The notes beneath the pieces were generated by a model. It was not told where the DNA came from and made no database searches. It saw only the letters and a program-made list of their open reading frames with translations. DNA of 64,000 nucleotides from Streptomyces flavofungini. Its GTDB lineage: Bacteria; Actinomycetota; Actinomycetes; Streptomycetales; Streptomycetaceae. Location of the stretch: positions 4,724,501 through 4,788,500 of the forward strand of contig NZ_CP128846.1 of assembly GCF_030388665.1 (NCBI RefSeq). The letters run 5' to 3'. Below, piece by piece: positions 18,448 through 30,675 of the stretch. Every line of letters starts with the position of its first letter. Position 1 is the first letter of the stretch. The translations under genes and the position numbers were made by a program.

Positions 18448-19329
18448 CTACTCCGGTGGATGCTCCGGGCCGCCGTAGTCCGGACTTGAGAAGTCCGGGC
18501 TGCTGTAGCTCGGGCGGGTCCCGGTTGTCGAGCCGCCGTCCGGGCTGCTGAATCCCGGCCTGTGATAGCCGAGTTGGGGCATGCGCCCGGCCGGTCCCGC
18601 CGAGGACGCGCGGGCCGCGGACGCCGTCTTGGTGTCCGGGGCCGTGAGCGCCTCGCGCAGGAAGGGCAGGATGCCACGCTCCAGGAGCGCCTGGCACCAG
18701 GCTTCCCTGGCCCGGTCCACTTCCTCGTTCCGCTCAAGGTGCGAGCCTGCCTGGAGGGAGGTGGAGCCGTTGCGCAGGGCGGTGAGCAGCAAGCCCACCG
18801 CGGCGACCAGGATGGCGCCCGCCGTGAGCGCGCCGAACACCCACCCTGCGGTGAGCAGGGTGTCAGCGAAGGCGGGCTCGGGGTCGAGCATCTTCAGGAT
18901 GTAGCCGACGAGCAGGAAGATCGCGGCGGCCGTCCCGGCGAGGACGGGCGCGAGCACCGCGATCACGGCGACCAGTCCGGCACCCGCGGTCTCGGTGACC
19001 TCGCCCATGGTGGTGGCGAGGCTGACGCCGCCGGAGCCCGACTCGGTCGAGCTGGAATTGGATCCGTTCCCTTCACGGACCGACGTGGAGGATGAGGGTC
19101 CGGGGTCGCGCAGTTCCTCACGGACCTTCACGTAGTGGTGATACTCGGCCGCGGCGGCGGCCGTGATCAGTGCGGTGGCGTTGAGAGCCATCGTGCGCAG
19201 CTGCTCGGGGTTGAGTCGCTGGCCCACCGCGGCCAGCTCCGGGCGGTTCGGTGCGGTGCGCAGCGCCTCATCGAGGACCCGCTCGTACTGGGGGCGGTCC
19301 TCATTGAGCAGGTGTGGAGCGCTGTTCAT
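18448..19329 (-). CDS. Two-helix membrane protein, unknown function
   Basis: From the ATG at 19329 the protein has 293 residues. An N-terminal soluble helical region (to about residue 70) precedes a serine-rich linker (SSSTSVREGNGSNSSSTES), then two long hydrophobic helices at about 106-137 and 149-176, then a charged region and a C-terminal proline/serine/aspartate-rich tail with SSPD-type repeats (FSSPDGGS, SYSSPDFSSPDYGG). No family is recognised. The start is chosen because GGGGG lies six bases before it; an ATG two codons earlier is an alternative. The gene is isolated, ending towards the terminator at 18281. Confidence 0.75.
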   Translation of the reverse strand: MNSAPHLLNEDRPQYERVLDEALRTAPNRPELAAVGQRLNPEQLRTMALNATALITAAAAAEYHHYVKVREELRDPGPSSSTSVREGNGSNSSSTESGSGGVSLATTMGEVTETAGAGLVAVIAVLAPVLAGTAAAIFLLVGYILKMLDPEPAFADTLLTAGWVFGALTAGAILVAAVGLLLTALRNGSTSLQAGSHLERNEEVDRAREAWCQALLERGILPFLREALTAPDTKTASAARASSAGPAGRMPQLGYHRPGFSSPDGGSTTGTRPSYSSPDFSSPDYGGPEHPPE

Positions 19330-19539
19330 GTGCATCCCCCGATGCTCCGTAGGGCTTGGGGCTCGCATGGCTACGAGCCGTCGGGCAGAAACGGAGGGGA
19401 GCCTGCTACGGATAAGGCGATGGTAGAGCGGTGACGGCACGCGGTGACAGGGGTTATCCAGAATTGGCCCGCTGGCCAGCGAAATCCTGCTAACGCGGCA
19501 CGTGCCGGGTGAACGTTCAGGCGCCCGGGACCGGACGGA

Positions 19540-19559
19540 AGCGTTCAGGCGTGAACGCT
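19540..19559 (-). terminator. Hairpin overlapping the metallophosphoesterase stop
   Basis: AGCGTTCA (19540-19547) and TGAACGCT (19552-19559) form a perfect 8-bp stem with a 4-nt GGCG loop at the very end of the minus-strand gene; a related GAACGTTCAGGCG block precedes at 19511. Confidence 0.6.
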
Positions 19560-21013
19560 CAGCTCTCCAGCGGGAGTCGGCAGACCAGCAGCTTTCCGGC
19601 CATGGTCACGCCACCGTCCATGGCGATGGCCAGGCCGTCGGCGTACACGTGCGGGCCCTCGATGACCGGGCGGCCGTCGTCGTCGCCGTCGTACTCGGAG
19701 CCGACCTCGCCGAGAAGGTACGGGATGGGGCTGTGGCCGTGGACGATGCGGGCGCCGCCGTACATGTCGAGGAGTTCGCGCACGGCCGCGGGGCCGGAGT
19801 CGTCGCGGAAGGCGAAGCGTTTGGTGAACTTGCGGAACAGGTCCCAGTATTCGTCCGCGTCGTTGCGCGTGAGCGCCTCGTGGATGGTGTCGTTGACCTC
19901 TTCGATGGAGTCGCCGTAGTCGAGGTAGGCGGTGGTGTCGGAGTGCACGAGCAGATGCCCGTCCTCCTCCTCGATGGCGTCGAGGCGTGCCATCCACTGC
20001 AGGTGGTGGTCCTCCAGGCGCTCCATGTCGGTCTTCTGGCCGCCGTTGAGGAGCCAGGCGGCCTGGAACGTGGCGGTGCCCGCGCCGGAGTTGACGGGGG
20101 TGTCGCCGAACTTCTTGGCGCCGATGAGCAGCAGTTCGTGGTTGCCCATGAGGGCCTTGCAGTAGCCGCCGGCGGCGGCGGCCTCGGCGGACAGGCGCAT
20201 CACGAGGTCGATGACGCCGATGCCGTCGGGCCCGCGGTCGGTGAAGTCACCGAGGAACCAGAGCCGGGTGTTGCCCGCGGACCAGCGTCCGTCCGCGTCG
20301 ATGATGCCTTCGTCGGCGAGGGCGGCGACCAGCTCGTCCAGATAGCCGTGCACGTCGCCGACGACGTACAGCGGGCCCATGCCCTCCGCGTCGGGCGCGG
20401 GCGGCGGCTCGGGCATCTCGCGCACCTCGACCTGCACGGTGTCGCCGCGGTTGATGATCGGCAGATCGCGTTCGGTGGGCGTGTAGCCCTCGGGGGTCTC
20501 ACCGGCGGAGCCGGGGTGCGCGGGCGCGTTCTGCGCCGTGGGGCGCGTGGGGGCGGCGTGCGCCACGGTGTGCGCCGGGTCCCGGTGTGCCACGGGACGG
20601 GGGGCCGAAGACTGCGTCTGTACGGGGGCGGGGGCGGCGGCGCCGAGCCGCTCCACCGGACCGGCCTGTGCGGGTACGTGAGCGGAGAGGCGGGCGGGCG
20701 CCTGGGGGGCGGTGTGCCCGGGGGCGGGGGGCTGGCCTGCGGCGGCGGGGGCCAGCCCGGCGTGGGGCGCGGCGGGCGGGGCCTGCCCGGCGTGGGGCGC
20801 CTGCCCCTGCCCGGCGGCCGGAAGCGGAGCCTGCCCGCCCACGGCACCCTGCCCCTGCTCAGCCACCTGCTCGGCCACGGGCTCCTGGGCCTCGACGCCC
20901 TCCGCGGCATCCCGGCCGGTCTCACGGACGCCTTCATAGACGTACGCGGGCACGCGGAAGTCGCGCAGCGTCGCCGTCCGCACCTCGGGTCCCTGACCGG
21001 CCCCCTGAGTCAT
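19559..21013 (-). CDS. Calcineurin-like metallophosphoesterase with disordered N-terminus
   Basis: The 484-residue protein begins MTQGAGQGPEVRTATLRDF. Residues 35-160 are alanine/proline/glutamine-rich low complexity. The catalytic domain (about 208-480) has the full PPP-type signature set: GDVHGYLDELVAAL, LWFLGDFTDRGPDG, LMGNHELLL and IVHGHSPIPYL, which supply the two-metal site. It probably hydrolyses phosphoesters in the cytoplasm; protein phosphatase, Ap4A hydrolase and other uses are possible. The ATG at 21013 follows GGAGGGGTCG. It is monocistronic, with a TATGAT-like box on the minus strand at 21094-21099 in the 229-bp gap upstream. Confidence 0.88.
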   Translation of the reverse strand: MTQGAGQGPEVRTATLRDFRVPAYVYEGVRETGRDAAEGVEAQEPVAEQVAEQGQGAVGGQAPLPAAGQGQAPHAGQAPPAAPHAGLAPAAAGQPPAPGHTAPQAPARLSAHVPAQAGPVERLGAAAPAPVQTQSSAPRPVAHRDPAHTVAHAAPTRPTAQNAPAHPGSAGETPEGYTPTERDLPIINRGDTVQVEVREMPEPPPAPDAEGMGPLYVVGDVHGYLDELVAALADEGIIDADGRWSAGNTRLWFLGDFTDRGPDGIGVIDLVMRLSAEAAAAGGYCKALMGNHELLLIGAKKFGDTPVNSGAGTATFQAAWLLNGGQKTDMERLEDHHLQWMARLDAIEEEDGHLLVHSDTTAYLDYGDSIEEVNDTIHEALTRNDADEYWDLFRKFTKRFAFRDDSGPAAVRELLDMYGGARIVHGHSPIPYLLGEVGSEYDGDDDGRPVIEGPHVYADGLAIAMDGGVTMAGKLLVCRLPLES

Positions 21014-21242
21014 CGACCCCTCCACCACCATCGCGCCGCATCTGCACCGGGATCGGACTGCCTGGTCGCAGTGGCCCGCGGTGTCGTCCGCCCATCATAG
21101 GAATGCGGCTGTCCTTGTGTGGTGCACCAGGGGTGGTGAATCGGTGCCGAGCCCCAGTTCACCGTGGTTTTCTCCCGAATTGGCCCGAGGTTTCCCCCAC
21201 TTTTCCCGCAGGTCGCGGGCCTCGGGCCGGTCGTCGGGGAGG

Positions 21243-22364
21243 TCAGCCCTGGCCGGGCGAACGCGGCGGGCTGACCGTCGTACGTGGCGGACGTCGCTCG
21301 GACGAGGTGCGCACGATCAGTTCGGTCGGTATCACCTGCTCGATGGGCCGGCCCGCGTCGAGGCCCTCGATGGCGTCGATGAGGAGCTGGACGACGGCGG
21401 TGCCGATCCGTCGGGGCTTCAGGGAGAGCGTGGTGATGGGCGGCTCGGTGGTGGCGTACACGGTCGACTCGCTGCAGCACACCAGCAGCAGGTCGTCCGG
21501 TACGCGCAGGCCGTAGCGGCGGGCCGCGGCGAGCAGGTCGGTGCCGTTGGGGTCGAACAGGCCGTACACGGCGTCGGGCCGGTCGGGCCTGGCGAGCAGT
21601 CGGTCGGCGGCGACGGCGCCCGCGCACGGGTCGTGCGCCGGGTAGGACTCGTACACCGGATCCTGACCCACGCGCTCGCACCAGCGCAGATAGGCGGTGG
21701 TGGAGAGGTGGGTGTAGGTGTCCGTGGTGGTGCCGGTGAGGAGGCCGATGCGGCGTGCCCCGGCGGCCGCGAGGTGTTCGAGGATCTCCAGGACCGCGGC
21801 CTCGTGGTCGTTGTCGACCCAGGCCGTGACCGGCAGCGACCCGGCGGGCCGCCCGTCGGAGACCACCGGGAGCCCCTGTCGCACCAGCTCGCTGACCACC
21901 GGGTCGTGGTCGGAGGGGTCGACGACGACGGTGCCGTCGAGGGCGACGTTCGACCACACGTCGACCGGGCTGCGGCGCGAGGTGGCGGGGAGGATGACCA
22001 GGGCGTAGCCCCGGGCGAGCGCGGCCGAGGTCGCGGCTCTCGCCATCTCCGCGAAGTACGCGAATTCCGTGAAGGTGAAAGGTTCATCCCCGTACGTCGT
22101 CACGGTGAGGCCGATGAGGCCCGACTTCCCGGTACGGAGTGTTCGGGCCGCGGCCGACGGGCGGTAGCCCAGGCGGTCGGCGACCTCGCGGACATGGCGT
22201 CGCGTGGCGTCGGGCAGCCGCCCCTTGCCGTTGAGCGCGTCGGAGACAGTCGTGATCGAGACACCGGCTGCGGCGGCGACGTCTCTGATGCCTGCTCGGC
22301 TCTGCCGGTTGCCCCGGCGGGCGGTCTCCGCTCGGCTCACCTGGTGCTTCCCTGCTGCTGTCAT
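21243..22364 (-). CDS. LacI-family transcriptional regulator
   Basis: The 373-residue protein starts MTAAGKHQVSRAETARRGN; about 24 basic residues precede the HTH (IRDVAAAAGVSITTVSDALN, then RRHVREVADRLGYRPSAAAR), followed by a periplasmic-binding-type effector domain with GLTVTTYGDEPFTFTEF. LacI proteins are dimeric repressors released by a sugar or purine-like ligand. The ATG at 22364 is chosen since upstream in-frame sequence is non-coding in character. The next gene in the same direction (metallophosphoesterase) has its own promoter region. A GTTTC...GAAAAC inverted repeat at 22431-22450 upstream could be an autoregulatory site. The ligand and targets are unknown. Confidence 0.93.
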   Translation of the reverse strand: MTAAGKHQVSRAETARRGNRQSRAGIRDVAAAAGVSITTVSDALNGKGRLPDATRRHVREVADRLGYRPSAAARTLRTGKSGLIGLTVTTYGDEPFTFTEFAYFAEMARAATSAALARGYALVILPATSRRSPVDVWSNVALDGTVVVDPSDHDPVVSELVRQGLPVVSDGRPAGSLPVTAWVDNDHEAAVLEILEHLAAAGARRIGLLTGTTTDTYTHLSTTAYLRWCERVGQDPVYESYPAHDPCAGAVAADRLLARPDRPDAVYGLFDPNGTDLLAAARRYGLRVPDDLLLVCCSESTVYATTEPPITTLSLKPRRIGTAVVQLLIDAIEGLDAGRPIEQVIPTELIVRTSSERRPPRTTVSPPRSPGQG

Positions 22365-22848
22365 GGCGAGCCGATAGTAGGGCTCATGAGGGTGGGTAGT
22401 GCGGACGCATATGCACCCGTTGACAGGCACGTTTCTGCATGGCGGAAAACGCTCAATGACCTTCGAAACAAAGGGAGTTGGGCGTTGAGGGAGGTATCGC
22501 TCCCTTGTCGTCGCGCGGGGGCCTGCCAAATGGCCGAGGTCTCGAAGAGGTCTCAACTCACCTTCACGGGTGATGCGCGCCACGGAGTGAGCCACCGGCG
22601 CGCGCCGCCGTGGGCAGCGCTCCCCCTGTTTCAGGCGCTGGCGCCCCCGGAGGGACGGCTTGCGGTGTACGTCCCCGGCGGCCGATGCGTACGGTGGCAG
22701 TGGGCCCCGCGCTGCCGCGGCTCAAACCTGTCGCCGCCCGGCCCGGAGGCGTCCTGCCCAGCCGGGAGCCGTCACCCCATTCGCAGGGGCGCCGAATCCT
22801 CATAGGGTGAGAATCATTGAAGACCGGATGATCATGAGGAGGACAGCG
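22365..22848. other. 484-bp divergent promoter region between lacI-type gene and hisC
   Basis: No gene is apparent. Features seen: GTTTC(22431)...GAAAAC(22450) inverted repeat; a stem AGGGAG (22488-22493)/CTCCCT (22500-22505); and TTCGCA (22780-22785) 17 bp from TAGGGT (22803-22808), a possible hisC promoter. Confidence 0.4.
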
Positions 22849-23937
22849 GTGAGCGAGACGAGCCCCAGGCTGCGCGCCGAGCTGGAGGGTATCCCCGCCT
22901 ACAAGCCGGGCAGGAACGCCGAGACCGGCGAGGGCGGCGGCCCCGTCGTGTACAAGCTGTCCTCCAACGAGAACCCCTATCCGCCGCTTCCCGGCGTCAT
23001 GGAGCGCGCGATCGCCGCGGCCGGCTCCTTCAACCGTTACCCGGACTACGGCTGCGACCGCCTCCTGAACGAGATCGCCGACCGCTTCGGGGTGCCCGTC
23101 TCGCACGTCGCCACCGGCGTCGGCTCGGTCGGCCTCTCGCAGCAGCTGGTCACGGCGACGGTCACGCCGGGCGACGAAGTGGTGTACGCCTGGCGGTCCT
23201 TCGAGGGGTACCCGGTCGTCACCACGGTCGGCGGCGGCAAGTCCGTGATGGTGCCGCTGGCGCCGGGGGAGGTCCACGACCTCGACGCGATGGCCGACGC
23301 GATCACCGACCGCACCCGCCTGATCTTCGTCTGCAACCCGAACAACCCCACCGGCACGGTCGTGAAGAAGGCCGACCTGGTGCGGTTCCTGGACCGGGTG
23401 CCGAAGAACATCCTGGTCGTGATCGACGAGGCGTACGTGGAGTTCGTCCGCGACCCCGAGACGCCCAACGGCCTCGATCTGTACCGGGACCGGCCGAACG
23501 TCTGCGTCCTGCGCACCTTCTCCAAGGCGTACGGCCTCGCCGGTCTGCGGGTCGGCTTCGCGATCGCCCACGAGCCGGTGGCCGCGGCGCTGCGCAAGAC
23601 CGCGGTGCCGTTCGGTGTGAACCAGCTCGCGCAGGACGCGGCCGTGGAGTCGCTGCGCTCCGAGGACGAGCTGCTCGGCCGCGTGGGCGCGCTGCTCGGG
23701 GAGCGGACGCGGGTGCAGGACGCGCTGCGGGGGCAGGGCTGGACGGTGCCCGAGACCCAGGCGAACTTCGTCTGGCTGCGTCTTGGCGACCGGACGATGG
23801 ATTTCGCGGCCAGCTGTGAGACGGCCGGCGTGATCGTGCGGCCGTACCCGGGCGAGGGGGTCCGGGTCACGATCGGCGAGACCGAGGGCAACGACATCTT
23901 CCTGAAGACGGCGGAGGCGTTCCGCAAGGAGCTGTAG
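22849..23937 (+). CDS. hisC: Histidinol-phosphate/aromatic aminotransferase HisC-type
   Basis: The 362-residue class I/II aminotransferase has the HisC signatures [12 protein letters not shown] (N-terminus), [21 protein letters not shown] and the PLP lysine in [16 protein letters not shown], plus the C-terminal [14 protein letters not shown] arginine. It converts imidazole-acetol phosphate and glutamate to histidinol phosphate, or acts on aromatic amino acids; it is not in a his operon here, so a second-copy or aromatic role (Pat-like) is possible. The GTG at 22849 is preferred over the upstream ATG because GAGGAGGA lies six bases before it. Length is normal. It lies directly upstream of the cyd operon but a strong terminator separates them. 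Confidence 0.88.
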   Translation: MSETSPRLRAELEGIPAYKPGRNAETGEGGGPVVYKLSSNENPYPPLPGVMERAIAAAGSFNRYPDYGCDRLLNEIADRFGVPVSHVATGVGSVGLSQQLVTATVTPGDEVVYAWRSFEGYPVVTTVGGGKSVMVPLAPGEVHDLDAMADAITDRTRLIFVCNPNNPTGTVVKKADLVRFLDRVPKNILVVIDEAYVEFVRDPETPNGLDLYRDRPNVCVLRTFSKAYGLAGLRVGFAIAHEPVAAALRKTAVPFGVNQLAQDAAVESLRSEDELLGRVGALLGERTRVQDALRGQGWTVPETQANFVWLRLGDRTMDFAASCETAGVIVRPYPGEGVRVTIGETEGNDIFLKTAEAFRKEL

Positions 23938-23984
23938 CCCTCCCGGTCGGGAGAGGGAGCTGTAGCCCTCCCGGCCAGGGAGAG
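23928..23984. repeat. 28-bp tandem duplication spanning the hisC stop codon
   Basis: The block starting GGAGCTGTAGCCCTCCCGG at 23928-23955 is repeated at 23956-23984 with minor change. The first copy contains the last codons and the TAG stop of hisC, so a duplicated stop region follows the gene. Confidence 0.85.
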
Positions 23985-23991
23985 GACGAGT

Positions 23992-24028
23992 GAACGCGCG
24001 AGGTGGCCGACCGCCACCTCGCGCGTTC
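23992..24028 (+). terminator. Strong hisC terminator
   Basis: A perfect 16-bp stem, GAACGCGCGAGGTGGC (23992-24007) with GCCACCTCGCGCGTTC (24013-24028) and a 5-nt loop, follows hisC. It is the strongest hairpin I noticed in the window and should isolate hisC from the cyd operon. Confidence 0.9.
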
Positions 24029-24132
24029 TGTCGTGCGGGCCCTCGCGGCCGCGCGGTGGCCGGTCCCGCCCCTCCTGGCCTGTTCCCGCCAGTAAGGGGG
24101 ACCCCCCTGACTGGCGTCGACCGTACGTGCGA

Positions 24133-24138
24133 CATAAT
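24133..24138 (+). promoter_or_regulatory. Candidate -10 box of the cyd promoter
   Basis: CATAAT lies 10 bp upstream of the Rex operator. A weak TGACTG at 24108-24113 is the best -35 candidate (19-bp spacing). Confidence 0.45.
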
Positions 24139-24147
24139 GCTTGTGAA

Positions 24148-24163
24148 TGTGAACGCGTTCACA
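24148..24163. promoter_or_regulatory. Rex operator (ROP) of the cyd operon
   Basis: TGTGAACGCGTTCACA is a perfect 16-bp palindrome identical to the Streptomyces Rex-binding consensus. Rex senses the NADH/NAD+ ratio and represses cydABCD when NADH is low. It sits 84 bp before cydA, just after a -10-like CATAAT, so bound Rex would block initiation. Confidence 0.97.
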
Positions 24164-24246
24164 AGCGTGTCCCAGTTGCTCCAGGGATGTCTATGACATA
24201 AGGGGCACACTGCCGCGTAGACCACGGCACGTAAGGAGAAGTCGAC

Positions 24247-25791
24247 GTGGACCTGGCTCTGGCGCCGGAAACACTGGCGCGATGGCAGTTCGGCATCACC
24301 ACCGTCTACCACTTCCTCTTCGTCCCCCTGACGATCTCCCTGGCCGCCCTCACGGCGATCCTTGAGACGGCGTGGGTGCGGACGGGCAAGGAGCACTACC
24401 TCAGAGCGACCAAGTTCTGGGGCAAGCTGTTCCTGATCAACATCGCGATGGGCGTCGTCACCGGCATCGTGCAGGAGTTCCAGTTCGGCATGAACTGGTC
24501 CGACTACTCCCGCTTCGTCGGCGACGTCTTCGGCGCCCCGCTGGCCTTCGAGGCCCTGATCGCCTTCTTCTTCGAGTCGACCTTCATCGGGCTGTGGATC
24601 TTCGGCTGGGACAAGCTGCCGAAGAAGCTGCACTGCGCCACGATCTGGATGGTGTCGATCGGCACGATCCTGTCGGCGTACTTCATCATCGCGGCGAACG
24701 CCTTCATGCAGCACCCGGTCGGCTACAGGATCACCGAGCGGGACGGCACGAAGCGCGCCGAGCTGACCGACTTCGCGCAGGTGCTCTTCCAGGAGACGAC
24801 GCTCGTCAACTTCTTCCACGTGATCGCGGCGACCATCCTGGTCGGCGGCGCCTTCGTGACCGGCATCGCGATCTTCCACCTGCGCAAGAAGCAGCACATC
24901 CGCACCATGCGGATGTCGCTGCGGCTCGGCCTGGTCACCGCGTTCGTCGGCACCCTGCTCACCGTGATCAGCGCGGACACGCTCGGCAAGGTCATGTACG
25001 AGCAGCAGCCGATGAAGATGTCGGCCGCCGAGGCCCTGTGGGAGTCCGAGAAGCCGGCACCGTTCTCGCTCTTCGCGTACGGCGATGTCGCCAAGGGCCA
25101 CAACGAGGTCGCCATAGAGATCCCCGGGGTCCTCTCCTTCCTCGCCAAGAACAACTTCAGCGCGGAGATCCCCGGCATCAACGACCTCAACAAGGAAGCC
25201 CAGGAGAAGTTCGGCCCCGGCGACTACCGGCCCAACATCCCCACCGCGTACTGGTCCTACCGCTGGATGATCGGCTTCGGCGGCGTCTCGATGGCCCTGT
25301 GCACCGCCGGACTCTGGCTCACCAGGCGGAAGTTCTGGCTCGCCCCGGAGCACCACACCGACGCGGACGACGTGCCGAAGCTGATGCTCACCAAGAACAA
25401 GGAGCTGGCGCCGAAGCTCGGGATCTGGTGGTGGCGGCTCTCGCAGTGGACGCTGATCTTCCCCCTCATCGGCACCGCCTGGGGCTGGATCTTCACCGAG
25501 ACGGGCCGTCAGCCCTGGGTCGTCTACGGCGTCCTGAAGACCGAGGACGCGGTCTCCCCCGGTGTCTCGCAGGGTGAGGTCCTCACCTCGCTGATCGTCT
25601 TCACGCTGATCTACGCGATCCTCGCCGTCATCGAGGTCAGGCTGCTGCTCAAGTACGTCAGGAAGGGCCCGCCCGAGCTGACCGAGGCCGACCTCAACCC
25701 GCCCACCAAGATCGGCGGCCCGCCCGGCGGGGCGAGCGCGGACAGCGACTCCGACGCCGATGCCGACCGGCCCATGGCCTTCTCGTACTAA
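24247..25791 (+). CDS. cydA: Cytochrome bd quinol oxidase subunit I
   Basis: The 514-residue membrane protein is subunit I of cytochrome bd oxidase, which oxidises menaquinol and reduces O2 to water with high affinity. Haem ligands are recognisable: the b595-type His in TTVYHFLFVPL near residue 21, the b558 ligands His and Met in the middle (RITERDGTKRAEL loop region), and the GRQPWVVYG signature near 418. Nine helices are expected. The start is a GTG preceded by AAGGAGAAGTCGAC. A C-terminal tail of about 40 residues is acidic and hydrophilic. The promoter carries a Rex operator. It is followed after 14 bp by cydB. Confidence 0.97.
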   Translation: MDLALAPETLARWQFGITTVYHFLFVPLTISLAALTAILETAWVRTGKEHYLRATKFWGKLFLINIAMGVVTGIVQEFQFGMNWSDYSRFVGDVFGAPLAFEALIAFFFESTFIGLWIFGWDKLPKKLHCATIWMVSIGTILSAYFIIAANAFMQHPVGYRITERDGTKRAELTDFAQVLFQETTLVNFFHVIAATILVGGAFVTGIAIFHLRKKQHIRTMRMSLRLGLVTAFVGTLLTVISADTLGKVMYEQQPMKMSAAEALWESEKPAPFSLFAYGDVAKGHNEVAIEIPGVLSFLAKNNFSAEIPGINDLNKEAQEKFGPGDYRPNIPTAYWSYRWMIGFGGVSMALCTAGLWLTRRKFWLAPEHHTDADDVPKLMLTKNKELAPKLGIWWWRLSQWTLIFPLIGTAWGWIFTETGRQPWVVYGVLKTEDAVSPGVSQGEVLTSLIVFTLIYAILAVIEVRLLLKYVRKGPPELTEADLNPPTKIGGPPGGASADSDSDADADRPMAFSY

Positions 25792-25805
25792 GGAGCTGGG
25801 CGCAC

Positions 25806-26825
25806 ATGGAACTGCACGACGTCTGGTTCGTCCTGATCGCCGTCCTGTGGATCGGCTACTTCTTCCTCGAAGGCTTCGACTTCGGGGTGGGCGTCCTCAC
25901 CAAGCTGCTCGCCAGGAACCGGACCGAGAAGCGTGTCCTGATCAACACCATCGGCCCGGTCTGGGACGGCAACGAGGTGTGGCTGCTCTCGGCGGGCGGC
26001 GCGACCTTCGCTGCCTTCCCCGAGTGGTACGCGACGCTGTTCTCCGGCTTCTATCTGCCGCTGCTGCTCATCCTGATCTGCCTGATCGTGCGCGGAGTCG
26101 CCTTCGAGTACCGGGCGAAGCGGCCCGAGGAGCGCTGGCAGACCAACTGGGAACACGCGATCTTCTGGACCTCGCTGCTCCCGGCCCTGCTGTGGGGCGT
26201 GGCCTTCGGCAACATCGTGCGCGGCGTGAAGATCGACGCGCAGAAGGAGTACGTGGGCGACTTCTGGGACCTGCTCAACCCGTACTCGATCCTGGGCGGC
26301 CTGGTCACCCTCGCCCTGTTCACCTTCCACGGCGCGGTGTTCACGGCGCTGAAGACGGTGGGCGACATCCGGATGCGGGCCCGGAAGCTGGCGCTCGCCC
26401 TGGGACTGATCACGGCGGTGCTCGCGCTCGGCTTCCTCGGCTGGACCCAGGTCGACAACGGTGACGGCAAGAGCCTGGCCGCGATGATCGTGGCGGTGGT
26501 GGCCCTGGTGGCGGCCGTCGTCGCGATCCAACTCGGGCGTGAGGGCTGGTCATTCGCCTTCTCGGGGCTGACGGTCGTCGCCGCCGTGGCGATGCTCTTC
26601 CTGACGCTCTTCCCGAACGTCATGCCGTCGTCGCTGAACGAGGACTGGAGCCTCACGGTCACCAACGCCTCGTCGACGCCCTACACCTTGAAGATCATGA
26701 CGTGGTGCGCGGGCATCGCGACTCCGGTCGTGCTGCTCTACCAGTCGTGGACCTACTGGGTGTTCCGCAAGCGGATCGGTACGCAGCACATCGCGCCGGA
26801 CGTTCCGGTCGACGCCGCGCACTGA
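25806..26825 (+). CDS. cydB: Cytochrome bd quinol oxidase subunit II
   Basis: The 339-residue protein begins MELHDVWFVLIAVLWIGYFF and has the CydB hallmark GFDFGVGVL near residue 22, PVWDGNEVWLL near 56, and about eight hydrophobic helices, including FHGAVFTALKT. CydB pairs with CydA in the quinol oxidase heterodimer and is needed for haem insertion and stability. GGAGCTGGGC before the ATG is a plausible ribosome binding site. It is the second gene of the Rex-controlled operon; only 36 bp separate it from cydCD. Confidence 0.97.
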   Translation: MELHDVWFVLIAVLWIGYFFLEGFDFGVGVLTKLLARNRTEKRVLINTIGPVWDGNEVWLLSAGGATFAAFPEWYATLFSGFYLPLLLILICLIVRGVAFEYRAKRPEERWQTNWEHAIFWTSLLPALLWGVAFGNIVRGVKIDAQKEYVGDFWDLLNPYSILGGLVTLALFTFHGAVFTALKTVGDIRMRARKLALALGLITAVLALGFLGWTQVDNGDGKSLAAMIVAVVALVAAVVAIQLGREGWSFAFSGLTVVAAVAMLFLTLFPNVMPSSLNEDWSLTVTNASSTPYTLKIMTWCAGIATPVVLLYQSWTYWVFRKRIGTQHIAPDVPVDAAH

Positions 26826-26861
26826 GCCAACTCTCCGTACGCCCACGCTCCTTGGGAGGGT

Positions 26862-30560
<3,699 letters not shown>

Positions 30561-30675
30561 CGGTGAGTGTGACGGCCTCGGTGGGCGGGTGACGCCGATG
30601 GCCGCCGTCCGCCGGGGCCAGGGGCCGGTGAAGGTTCGACTTTCCACGGCAAATCGGACTAACTACGCTCAAGGC

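Noticed and set aside
19454..19462. Isolated DnaA-box-like TTATCCAGA
   Set aside because: Single one-mismatch site without neighbours; not treated as part of a cluster.
22564..25356. Very long minus-strand open frame opposite hisC and cydA
   Set aside because: It is antisense shadow in GC-rich DNA; its product is His/Arg/Asp-rich low complexity, while both plus-strand genes are clear.
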